This document shows, one piece after another, positions 1-6,093 of a DNA stretch of 10,162 nucleotides. Made by a program: the position numbers and the translations under genes. Position 1 is the first letter of the stretch. Every line of letters begins with the position of its first letter. The notes under the pieces are model-generated. The model was not told the origin of the DNA. It worked only from the letters and a program-made list of their open reading frames with translations, and did no database searches. This DNA is from an uncultured Anaerolineaceae bacterium (lineage in GTDB: Bacteria > Chloroflexota > Anaerolineae > Anaerolineales > Anaerolineaceae), in assembly GCA_937907495.1 (NCBI GenBank), contig CALESS010000015.1, positions 1 through 10,162 on the forward strand, given 5' to 3'.

Positions 1-1212
1 AAGCTGCTGATCCACGGCATCAGTATCAAACCCACTGCCATCATCCTGGATCGTGATCAGGAGCTGATCCGTTTTCCAAATCAATTCCACTGTGACTTGC
101 CGTGCATTGGCATGCTTTTCAATATTATACAGGGCTTCGCGGAAAATATAGAGAATCTGGCGCCGCATATGGGCCCCCAGGAGGACCGGTTTTCCAGTTT
201 TTTTCAGGCTGACCTGGAACCCGGCGCGTTCGCCGATCTTTTTGCTAAATTCCAGCATGGATTGATATAAAACCGGCATCGAATCCTTTTTCAGATCTGC
301 CAGGGTGTTGCGAACCTGGTGATAGGCTTCATTGGCGGCATCCCGCATGGTCTCCAACTCACTACGGATTTCACTGATCTGGCGGGTCGGATTACTGGAA
401 AGGGTGAGGTGTTCCAGCCGCAGGCGCAGGTAAGCCACCGACTGGCCCAGGGTGTCGTGGAGATCGCGGGCAATCCGCTTACGCTCCATGGCATTGTTCT
501 CCGCCTGGGAAAAAGCCTCCCGCTGCAGCCGGGCCCGGTCTACAACCAGGGCGATTTCCGGGGCAATATTCTGCAGCATCTGCACACCCTCCTCCGGCAG
601 CGGGTCTTTGCCAGCAATTTGAATCAATCCTAATTGATTTTCCGCCAGGATGAGTGGCAGGCAGAACGATCTTCCTTGCCCGGCTGCAGGCTGGGTATCC
701 CAAACCAGGCGGTGAAAATCCCGGCTGCCAGCCTGACAAATACGGCAGGGTTTTGGTCTCGCTGCCCGCTCCAGCTCGTCCGCATCCGTCTGCCCGGTGG
801 ACCAGACCGCCGCCAGGGCCATTTGATCGCCCTGCAGGTTTTGGATATAGACCACCACCCGGTGAAGAGGCAGAATTTTACTCGGGTATTCTGCAATCCA
901 GGAGAGCATTTCATTCCATTCCGAGGAGGAGGAAAAGCGGTGGGCAATGGCCAACTGGTGATTGAGAACATCAAATGCCTGCAGCCTGCCGGTTTCGATG
1001 TATTGCATTAAATTCAGGAGGAGAGACCCAACCAGCGGGATGAAGACCGCGAACATCACAACTTCCAAAAACAGATACCAATCCACATGGATGCCGTTTT
1101 GCAGGTAATGCACGGATACTTCAATCACACCCACACCCACCCCAAGCAGAATGATCACCCGGCGGGCCTGGCGGAAGAGTGGCGATTTGGGTTTTCTATT
1201 AAGATATTTCAT
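1..1212 (-). CDS. Membrane sensor histidine kinase, GAF + HisKA_3 + HATPase (3' end cut by window edge)
   Basis: The frame is open from an ATG at 1212 to the left edge: 404 residues, with the C-terminus missing. Two hydrophobic segments lie at about residues 17-35 and 45-68, so the protein is probably anchored in the membrane with little outside it. Residues about 85-225 look like a GAF-type sensor domain with a CxxC pair (Cys156, Cys159). The HisKA_3 dimerisation and phosphoacceptor segment is RIARDLHDTLGQ, with the likely phosphorylated His at 252. The ATPase N-box (REALYNIEKHANA, 358-370) and the D-x-G-x-G box (DDGSGFD, 390-396) follow. Kinases of this NarX/DesK class normally phosphorylate LuxR/NarL-type regulators; a partner may lie just beyond the left edge (inference). 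An in-frame TGA two codons upstream makes ATG 1212 the first possible start, though no good Shine-Dalgarno precedes it. It lies 65 bp after pxpA on the same strand. The signal sensed is unknown. Confidence 0.9.
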   Translation of the reverse strand, partial: MKYLNRKPKSPLFRQARRVIILLGVGVGVIEVSVHYLQNGIHVDWYLFLEVVMFAVFIPLVGSLLLNLMQYIETGRLQAFDVLNHQLAIAHRFSSSSEWNEMLSWIAEYPSKILPLHRVVVYIQNLQGDQMALAAVWSTGQTDADELERAARPKPCRICQAGSRDFHRLVWDTQPAAGQGRSFCLPLILAENQLGLIQIAGKDPLPEEGVQMLQNIAPEIALVVDRARLQREAFSQAENNAMERKRIARDLHDTLGQSVAYLRLRLEHLTLSSNPTRQISEIRSELETMRDAANEAYHQVRNTLADLKKDSMPVLYQSMLEFSKKIGERAGFQVSLKKTGKPVLLGAHMRRQILYIFREALYNIEKHANARQVTVELIWKTDQLLITIQDDGSGFDTDAVDQQL

Positions 1213-1244
1213 ATTTCAGTCAATTTTTATGATTCAGATGATAC

Positions 1245-1250
1245 ATTTTA
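1245..1250 (-). promoter_or_regulatory. Possible -10 box upstream of the histidine kinase
   Basis: On the minus strand this reads TAAAAT (5/6 to TATAAT), placing a start site about 26 nt before the kinase ATG. The best -35 at 17-bp spacing (TGGAAA) matches only 4/6. The surrounding gap is AT-rich compared with the flanking genes. It would allow the kinase to be transcribed separately from pxpA, but the evidence is weak. Confidence 0.28.
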
Positions 1251-1277
1251 TCAAATTTGCCTGGCCATTTCCAGTTT

Positions 1278-2036
1278 TCATCCGGGGGAGGCGGAAAAAG
1301 GTTGCAGGGTAAAGCCAGCTTGAAGCAGTGCCTGGTGCACCGCGGCTGCGATCTGGATGGCATGGGGAGAATCCCCGTGAATGCACAGGGTCTGTACAGC
1401 TGCCGTGCCCTCCCCGACCGGTACCCCATGCAAAGCCAGGCGCAGAGCCTGGGCAGCGGCTTCCCCCGGCTCCTCGATCAAGGCGCCGGGCAGGCGGCGG
1501 GAGCGTAAACTGCCATCGGCATTGTATGCCCGCTCCGGGAAGCCTTCGCCCGCCGCCGGTTGGCCCGCCTGCAGGGCTTCTTCCACCAGGGCGGAACCCG
1601 CCAGGCCGACCACCACCAGATTGCGGCTGAACCTGCGGGCTGCCCGCACGATGGCGGCTGCCAGGCTGCGTTCGCCTGCCGCCTGGTTGTAGAGCGCACC
1701 ATGCGGCTTGAGATGGCTCAACTCGATGGAGTATGCCCGGCAAAAACCAGCCAGCGCCCCCACCTGGTACAAAACATAGGCTTCCACTTCCGCCGGGGAG
1801 AGGTCCATCACCCGCCGGCCAAAACCTTGCAAATCCGGGTAACCCGGATGCGCCCCCACCCGCACCCCCTGGGCTTTGGCCAGGCGCACGGTGGTCTCCA
1901 TCACCAGCGGATCACCGGCATGCAGGCCGCAAGCGATATTGGCGGAGGTCAGGTAGGGCATCAGGGCAGCATCCTGCCCCAGCAGATATTCACCAAAACT
2001 TTCCCCCAGGTCAGCGTTCAGGTCAATTTCCAGCAT
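1278..2036 (-). CDS. pxpA: 5-oxoprolinase subunit A (LamB/YcsF family)
   Basis: 252 residues, the usual length for the family. PxpA works with PxpB and PxpC as the ATP-dependent prokaryotic 5-oxoprolinase, opening 5-oxoproline (pyroglutamate) to L-glutamate in the cytoplasm. Family signatures are all visible: DLNADLGESFG at 5-15, NIACGLHAGDP at 33-43, GAHPGYPDLQGFGRR at 61-75, LKPHGALYNQ at 109-118, the segment GFPERAYNADGSL at 165-177, and the C-terminal IHGDSPHAIQIA at 219-230. The start is supported by AAAAGGAT a few bases upstream. The gene lies 54 bp downstream of the VOC gene and 65 bp upstream of the kinase gene, all on the minus strand, so co-transcription is possible. pxpB and pxpC, which commonly accompany pxpA, are not in the window. 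The assignment is strong; complex formation is inferred from the family. Confidence 0.95.
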   Translation of the reverse strand: MLEIDLNADLGESFGEYLLGQDAALMPYLTSANIACGLHAGDPLVMETTVRLAKAQGVRVGAHPGYPDLQGFGRRVMDLSPAEVEAYVLYQVGALAGFCRAYSIELSHLKPHGALYNQAAGERSLAAAIVRAARRFSRNLVVVGLAGSALVEEALQAGQPAAGEGFPERAYNADGSLRSRRLPGALIEEPGEAAAQALRLALHGVPVGEGTAAVQTLCIHGDSPHAIQIAAAVHQALLQAGFTLQPFSASPG

Positions 2037-2090
2037 GGATATCCTTTTGGTTGGGTTGTTTTCGGGCCGGGTGAAGGGCTTCGGCTTGAT

Positions 2091-2957
2091 TCATTCACCC
2101 AATACAGCCACCCCGTTCCCCGAGGGATCCCGGGTCAGCAGCCCGTTCGGAGGCAATTCTTCAAAATTCCACCCCGCAGCCTCCAACCGGTGGCGGAGGG
2201 CTGTCAGCGGCACCCCGCTGATTTCAAACCAGGCCAGGCCTGGGGACCCCGGCGGAGGTTGGGGTGCGCCTACCCCCTGCCAGGTGTTTAATCCCACATG
2301 GTGATGGTAACCGCCCGCAGAGAGAAAAACCGCCGACTCGCCGTAGTGCTGGACGATATCAAAGCCGATGATATTGGTGTAGAAGTTGATACTATCCGTC
2401 AGGGCTGCCACATGCAGATGAACATGGCTCACCTGCACCAGCGGGTCCACATGCGGCCGCGAGGTTGCCGCGTTATCTTCCGCAAGCAATTCCTCCAAAT
2501 CCAGGGGGTGGGTAAACATTTGCACAGAGCCATCAGCCGCCCGCGGCCATTCTTCCGCTGGACGGTCAACCCCCAGTTCCAGGCCGTTTCCTTCCGGGTC
2601 TGCCAGGTAAATCGCTTCCGAAACGCCATGGTCGGAGGCCCCTTGCACCGTGGAGCGCAAATTGATCAGGCGGCGGAAAGCCCGCGCCAGTGAAAGACGC
2701 GAGGGATAGGTGAGCGCCAGGTGAAACAGGCCCGTGTGCCGCCCCGGGAAGGGGGGCTGCGTGGCGGCATGAATCCCCAGCAGGGGCCGGCCGCGCACCC
2801 CCAAGAGCAGTGTTTGGCCAGCTTCCCCCAGCAGCTCCATGCCGAGCGTATGCTGATAAAAAGTCGCCAGGGTGGAAGGCTGAACGGCATTCAGGTGTAC
2901 CGCACCAATCCGCACAGAAGACGGCAGGACATTTTTCATACGTGAAGTATAACTCAT
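2091..2957 (-). CDS. Two-domain VOC family protein, CatE-like (catechol-2,3-dioxygenase/glyoxalase fold)
   Basis: 288 residues with two vicinal-oxygen-chelate repeats, the architecture and length of Bacillus CatE (YfiE). The N-terminal module runs from IGAVHLNAV (18-25) through GLFHLALTYPSR (76-87) to NGLELGVDRP (124-133). Possible metal ligands are His21, His79 and Glu127. The linker carries the CatE-like GASDHGVSEAIYLADPEGNG (106-125). The C-terminal module runs from VSHVHLHV (176-183) through FLSAGGYHHHVGLNTW (211-226) to GLAWFEIS (240-247), with candidate ligands His180, a His in 218-220, and Glu245. Family members are extradiol dioxygenases or related metal enzymes; the true substrate cannot be read from sequence. 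I chose ATG 2957 over ATG 2978 because GGGAGG lies just ahead of it. It is divergent from the ABC1 kinase gene across a short shared promoter region and is followed by pxpA. Confidence 0.88.
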   Translation of the reverse strand: MSYTSRMKNVLPSSVRIGAVHLNAVQPSTLATFYQHTLGMELLGEAGQTLLLGVRGRPLLGIHAATQPPFPGRHTGLFHLALTYPSRLSLARAFRRLINLRSTVQGASDHGVSEAIYLADPEGNGLELGVDRPAEEWPRAADGSVQMFTHPLDLEELLAEDNAATSRPHVDPLVQVSHVHLHVAALTDSINFYTNIIGFDIVQHYGESAVFLSAGGYHHHVGLNTWQGVGAPQPPPGSPGLAWFEISGVPLTALRHRLEAAGWNFEELPPNGLLTRDPSGNGVAVLGE

Positions 2958-2985
2958 GGAGGCCTCCCAAACAACCATCCGTGAC

Positions 2986-3002
2986 GGGTGATATAATCAC
3001 CC
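2986..3002. promoter_or_regulatory. 17-bp perfect palindrome over the -10 box in a divergent promoter
   Basis: GGGTGATATAATCACCC is a perfect 7-bp inverted repeat with a 3-bp centre. On the plus strand it contains TATAAT (2992-2997), only 6 bp before the ATG of the ABC1 kinase at 3004, which implies a leaderless mRNA. The same AT core can serve the divergent VOC gene, whose ATG at 2957 lies about 30 nt away. No good -35 is seen on the plus strand. The geometry is that of a repressor operator blocking both directions; a repressor is inferred, not seen. Confidence 0.6.
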
Positions 3003-3003
3003 C

Positions 3004-4668
3004 ATGATTAGAACCCGTTACCGCCGGATCCTGTGGTATTTCGCCCGCATCCTGATCTCCATTTTCTTCTGGGATATGTTCCTGCCACGCCTGGGCTTGC
3101 GGCGATTGGCTGCCCGCAACCGCAATAAACGTTTGGTTGGCATCGCCCGCAATTTCCGCAAGCTGGCCATCCAGATGGGCGGGGTGATGATCAAAGTGGG
3201 GCAGTTCCTCTCCGCCCGGCTGGATGTGCTGCCGCGGGAAATCACCGACGAGCTGGCCGGTCTGCAGGATGAAGTGAAACCCGAATCCTTCATGGATATC
3301 CAACGGGTGGCGGAAACCGAATTGGGAGCTTCCCTGGCGGAACGCTACCTGACCTTTGAAACGGAGCCCATGGCCTCCGCCTCCATTGGACAGGTGCACC
3401 GGGCCAGCCTGCCCCCGGAGACCCCGGATGGTCCCCTCCGGCGGGTGGTGGTGAAGATCCAACGCCCCCGGATTGATCAAATTGTGATGACCGACCTGGC
3501 CGCCCTGCGGGTGGTGGGGCAGTGGATCCAGCGCGTCAAATCCATCCGCAAGCGGGTGGATGCGCCAAGGTTGGTGGAAGAATTTAGCCGTGCCACACTG
3601 GAAGAAATTGATTACCTCCACGAGGGGAAAAATGCCGAGCTATTCGCCGCCAACTTCAAAGATGACCCCCGCGTCCGGGTTCCGGCGGTCATCTGGAGCC
3701 ACACCAGCCTGCGCGTGCTGACCCTGGAGGATGTGCAGTCCATCAAGATCACGGATTATGAGGCCATCACCGCCGCCGGCATTGAACGCAGCGAGGTGGC
3801 CACCCGTCTGCTGGATACCTACCTGAAACAGATTTTTGAAGACCGCTTTTTCCATGCCGACCCGCACCCCGGCAACCTGTTCATCCATCCGCTGGATGAA
3901 ACCACCCCCGAAGGCCGGCGCGCCTGGCAACTGGTGTTTGTGGATTTTGGCATGACCGGTGAATTGCCGCCCAAAACCCTGAGCGGTCTGCGCGAAATCT
4001 TAATCGGGGTGGGGTTGAAAGACGCCAAACGGATCATCGGCGCCTACCAGACGCTGGAAATTCTGCTGCCCGGCGCAGACCTGGCCCAGTTGGAAAAGGC
4101 CACCGGCCGCGTCTTTGACCAGGTGTGGGGCAAAACGGCTCCAGACTTGATGAAGATGCACCCCTCCCAGGCGATGGCCTTCGTGCAAGAGTTCAACGAT
4201 CTGATCTTCGACCTGCCTTTCCAGGTGCCGGATAACCTGGTGATGCTGGTGCGCTGCCTGGGGATCCTCTCCGGCATGTGCACCGGGCTGGATGCAAATT
4301 TCAACGTCTGGCTGGGAATTGCCCCCTATGCCCAAAAATTGGCCGGTGAAACCGGCGGCCTGGATTGGAAAACCATTCTCGCCGAAGCGGGGGATTTCGT
4401 GCGGGTGTTAATCAGCCTGCCCAAAAAAGCAGAAACCCTGCTCCTGAAGTTGGAGCAGGGAAAATTGGAAATGCAAACCCCGGAGCTGACGGAGCAAACC
4501 ACCCGCCTGCAAATTGGCGTGCAGCGCCTGACAGCAGCCGTGATTTTTGCCGCCTTCCTGCTGGCAGCCGTGCAATTACAAACCGCCGGGGCGGAGAGCC
4601 TGGCAATTGGCGCGGCGGCTGCCGCCGGCCTGGCCTTACTGTGGGTGTTGTTCGCCCGGCCGCGCTAG
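3004..4668 (+). CDS. ABC1/AarF/UbiB-family atypical protein kinase-like protein
   Basis: 554 residues, the typical length for the UbiB/ADCK family. Visible in order: a basic N-terminus with a hydrophobic stretch (about 10-27); the family-specific KxGQ motif (K64-Q67, IKVGQFLSARLDVLP); the Ala-rich nucleotide loop ASASIGQ (124-130) that replaces the usual Gly-rich loop; the ATP-binding Lys in VVVKIQRP (Lys151); the Glu-rich segment LEEIDYLHEGKNA (199-211); the catalytic motif HADPHPGN (284-291); and the metal-binding DFG (314-316). Two hydrophobic segments at about 510-527 and 533-551 probably anchor the C-terminus. Characterised relatives are ATPases or kinase-like proteins needed for ubiquinone or other isoprenoid-lipid metabolism; no quinone gene lies nearby, so the role here is unknown. 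There is no Shine-Dalgarno; ATG 3004 sits 6 bp after TATAAT, fitting leaderless translation. Its TAG stop overlaps the stop of the convergent small gene. Confidence 0.93.
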   Translation: MIRTRYRRILWYFARILISIFFWDMFLPRLGLRRLAARNRNKRLVGIARNFRKLAIQMGGVMIKVGQFLSARLDVLPREITDELAGLQDEVKPESFMDIQRVAETELGASLAERYLTFETEPMASASIGQVHRASLPPETPDGPLRRVVVKIQRPRIDQIVMTDLAALRVVGQWIQRVKSIRKRVDAPRLVEEFSRATLEEIDYLHEGKNAELFAANFKDDPRVRVPAVIWSHTSLRVLTLEDVQSIKITDYEAITAAGIERSEVATRLLDTYLKQIFEDRFFHADPHPGNLFIHPLDETTPEGRRAWQLVFVDFGMTGELPPKTLSGLREILIGVGLKDAKRIIGAYQTLEILLPGADLAQLEKATGRVFDQVWGKTAPDLMKMHPSQAMAFVQEFNDLIFDLPFQVPDNLVMLVRCLGILSGMCTGLDANFNVWLGIAPYAQKLAGETGGLDWKTILAEAGDFVRVLISLPKKAETLLLKLEQGKLEMQTPELTEQTTRLQIGVQRLTAAVIFAAFLLAAVQLQTAGAESLAIGAAAAAGLALLWVLFARPR

Positions 4669-4880
4669 CCGATTTTCTTATCCACTTCTTCCAGGGCTGC
4701 ATCCAGCATCGAGCGGAAAGCCAGCAGCATTTCGCGCCGCGCCGCCCGCCGCTGTTCGCGGTAGCCAGGGGGAAGCATCTCTTCCAGCGATTTCTTCCAT
4801 GCGCTGCGGGCAGCTTTCAAATGTTGGCGGGCTTCCTGCAGGGTCGGTTTTTTCTCTTGGGCCATCGGTTCTTCTGTCAT
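4665..4880 (-). CDS. Small helical charged protein of unknown function (71 aa)
   Basis: I do not recognise a family. The start is set by GGAGG six bases before ATG 4880, in preference to an in-frame ATG at 4928 with no such site. The 71 residues are strongly charged and look helical: a Lys/Glu/Gln-rich opening, then an Arg/Ala/Leu helix broken at MLPPGY (35-40), then a second helix ending in EEVDKKIG. No signal peptide, membrane segment or Cys pair is present, so it is probably cytoplasmic and perhaps a coiled-coil or adaptor. It converges on the ABC1 kinase gene, and the two stop codons overlap. A functional link with that kinase is only a guess. Confidence 0.7.
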   Translation of the reverse strand: MTEEPMAQEKKPTLQEARQHLKAARSAWKKSLEEMLPPGYREQRRAARREMLLAFRSMLDAALEEVDKKIG

Positions 4881-4936
4881 TGTTACCTCCAATTTACATT
4901 TGGGCCAATAAAAGAGCACTTGCTCCATCTACCCTG

Positions 4937-4942
4937 ATTGTA
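4937..4942 (-). promoter_or_regulatory. Possible -10 box for the 71-aa protein gene
   Basis: The minus strand reads TACAAT in the context GGGTTACAATCAGG, 5/6 to the consensus, giving a leader of about 50 nt before ATG 4880. No convincing -35 is visible. A 6-bp inverted repeat (ATCTTC at 4978-4983, GAAGAT at 4993-4998) lies upstream. Confidence 0.35.
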
Positions 4943-5062
4943 ACCCAAATTCCCGCGCCGTGCATCCGTTACCTCAAATCTTCCAACAATCTGAAGATGT
5001 GCCACCCCGGCTTTCTGCGTGCGCAGCGCTTCTCGCCAGGTCACCGGTTTAACCGCCGAATC

Positions 5063-5104
5063 AAAAAAAACGGATTTCGCTGGATCACTCCGAGAATTCC
5101 GTTT
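5063..5104 (-). terminator. Intrinsic terminator downstream of the response regulator
   Basis: Read on the minus strand, AAACGGAATTC (5104-5094) pairs with GAAATCCGTTT (5078-5068) with one mismatch. A small inner GGA/TCC stem (5082-5084 with 5089-5091) lies inside the loop, and eight T residues (5070-5063) follow. It begins about 32 bp after the regulator's stop codon. This is the standard stem plus U-tract form. Confidence 0.75.
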
Positions 5105-5135
5105 CTGTAGAAGTTGCCGGGCATACTGGCGGGGT

Positions 5136-5798
5136 TTACCCCCCCAGATCCAGGCGATAGCCCACGCCGCGCACGGTTTTAATATACACCGGATGGCGGG
5201 GGTCTTCCTCCAGGGCTGCCCGCAGCCAACTCATGTGCACATCCAGGGTGCGGGTATCAGCCGTGTAGTCGGTTTCCCAAACCTGGCTGAAAAGCTCCTT
5301 GCGCCCTATCACTTCGCCGGGATGTTCCATCAGGCAGCGCAGCAAGATCACCAGCCGGGGTGTCAGGCGGGCCTGGCGATTCTCCAGGCGGGCCATGCGC
5401 TGCTCCACATCCAATTGGAGCGGGCCAGCGGTCAGCACATCGCCGGGTTTCACAGGCAGCAACGGACGGATGCGGTTGAGCAATTTTTGCAAGGTGAAGG
5501 GCTGCACCAGGATCACCTCTGCAGAAAATTTATCTTGATCGGGCATTTTGCTGCCCAATACCAGGGTGATCGGCAGGGCTGGCACCTGGCTGTGAATGGC
5601 CTGGCAAATTCGGCGGCCCGAGGTGCGCATGGATGCGGCATCCACCAGCACCAGGTGGGGTAATTCCTCCGCCAGGCGCGCCTGAGCCGCTGCCCCATTG
5701 GACACCGTTTCCACCTGAAAACCTTTCTTCATCAGGCCGGTGGCAAAGGACGCGTGCTCCGCCCGCTTGGATTCAATCAGCAGAATTTTTGGCTTCAT
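5136..5798 (-). CDS. OmpR/PhoB-type response regulator with degenerate receiver domain
   Basis: 220 residues. The C-terminal winged helix (about 121-217) is complete and typical: LTPRLVILLRCLMEHPGEVIG, then RTLDVHMSWLRAALEEDP as the recognition helix, then IKTVRGVGYRLD. The N-terminal receiver (1-115) keeps the phosphoacceptor position, Asp53 in LVLVDAAS. It lacks other key residues: the acidic pair after beta-1 is Glu9-Ser10 (LLIESKR), the switch Thr/Ser position appears to be Gly82 (LVLGSK), and the invariant Lys before Pro is Gln99 (VQPF). It may therefore work without ordinary phosphotransfer (inference). No histidine kinase adjoins it; the HisKA_3 kinase at 1-1212 is of the class that pairs with NarL-type regulators. 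The stop codon lies in a G-run facing CCCC (GGGGTAAACCCC). Only a weak GAGG precedes ATG 5798. Confidence 0.92.
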   Translation of the reverse strand: MKPKILLIESKRAEHASFATGLMKKGFQVETVSNGAAAQARLAEELPHLVLVDAASMRTSGRRICQAIHSQVPALPITLVLGSKMPDQDKFSAEVILVQPFTLQKLLNRIRPLLPVKPGDVLTAGPLQLDVEQRMARLENRQARLTPRLVILLRCLMEHPGEVIGRKELFSQVWETDYTADTRTLDVHMSWLRAALEEDPRHPVYIKTVRGVGYRLDLGG

Positions 5799-5822
5799 GC
5801 CTCACTCAATATAATGAAAATA

Positions 5823-5857
5823 ACCGGTTTGGTTGCCGGTCAGATGGGTTCCATCTG
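5823..5857 (-). promoter_or_regulatory. Tandem hairpins in the response regulator leader
   Basis: Two inverted repeats abut exactly. CAGATGG/CCATCTG (5841-5847 and 5851-5857) is a perfect 7-bp stem with a 3-nt loop. ACCGG/CCGGT (5823-5827 and 5836-5840) is a 5-bp stem with an 8-nt loop. On the minus strand the second is followed by TATTTTC. They lie 25-60 nt before the regulator's ATG, within the leader expected from the promoter at 5943-5970. Attenuation or translational control is possible but unproven. Confidence 0.45.
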
Positions 5858-5942
5858 AATTTGCTGCAGCCGTTCCAGATCCCGCTCGCCCCCCGGATCG
5901 CGATGGATAGTGTGTTGGGGGTAAGGAACAGCGATAAATCGT

Positions 5943-5970
5943 ATTATACCTGATTCTTAACAAATGGCAA
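5943..5970 (-). promoter_or_regulatory. Promoter for the response regulator
   Basis: On the minus strand TTGCCA (5970-5965, 5/6 to TTGACA) and TATAAT (5948-5943, 6/6) are separated by 16 bp. The start site would be near 5936, giving a leader of about 138 nt to ATG 5798. This is the best sigma-70-type promoter in the window. Confidence 0.65.
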
Positions 5971-5976
5971 TGATGA

Positions 5977-6016
5977 TTTTTAAGATTTACGCAAAGAGTA
6001 ATGAATGTCTTAAAAA
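5977..6016. repeat. 9-bp perfect inverted repeat in the regulator-sortase divergent gap
   Basis: TTTTTAAGA (5977-5985) and TCTTAAAAA (6008-6016) are exact reverse complements, 22 bp apart. They sit just upstream of the minus-strand promoter and about 40 bp upstream of the plus-strand TATAAT at 6058. The spacing suits a dimeric regulator binding two half-sites, but the region is AT-rich, so chance is possible. The rest of the 295-bp gap (5799-6093) holds the leader and promoters described separately and no gene I can support. Confidence 0.4.
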
Positions 6017-6057
6017 CGAAGTTGCTTTTATCCGTGTCCAAGGCCAGGATATAAAGG

Positions 6058-6063
6058 TATAAT
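6058..6063 (+). promoter_or_regulatory. -10 box for the sortase cluster
   Basis: TATAAT in the context AGGTATAATG, with no clear -35 at normal spacing. Transcription would start near 6070, giving about 24 nt of leader before GTG 6094. Confidence 0.5.
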
Positions 6064-6093
6064 GTCAGCAGGAGAGCACTTACCAAAAAACCT

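Noticed and set aside
1560..2291. Plus-strand open frame of 243 codons across pxpA and the VOC gene
   Set aside because: It is antisense to both genes and spans their intergenic gap; no motif and no ribosome site were seen.
2566..3621. Long minus-strand open frame (351 codons) opposite the VOC gene and the ABC1 kinase
   Set aside because: It lies antisense to two well-supported genes, is rich in His, Gly and Gln, as expected from the complement of biased codons, and shows no domain motif.
4978..4998. 6-bp inverted repeat ATCTTC/GAAGAT with a 9-nt loop as a terminator
   Set aside because: The stem is short and weak with no T-run; a better terminator for the upstream gene lies at 5063-5104.
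1..5798. Pairing of the histidine kinase (1-1212) with the response regulator (5136-5798)
   Set aside because: They are about 3.9 kb apart with unrelated genes between; the HisKA_3 class normally pairs with NarL/LuxR regulators, and the regulator's receiver is degenerate.
5831..5900. tRNA-like impression (GTTCCAGATCC near a hairpin)
   Set aside because: The supposed T-loop has an extra base, and I could not find acceptor, D and anticodon stems in a consistent fold.
5964..6062. Plus-strand 32-codon frame (MAMMIFKIYAKSNECL...) ending at the sortase -10 box
   Set aside because: No Shine-Dalgarno, it overlaps the inverted repeat and the TATAAT box, and it is short enough to be chance in AT-rich sequence.
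5802..6086. Minus-strand open frame of 94 codons in the regulator-sortase gap
   Set aside because: It runs through the promoters and the AT-rich repeat, its composition changes abruptly midway, and it has no ribosome site.
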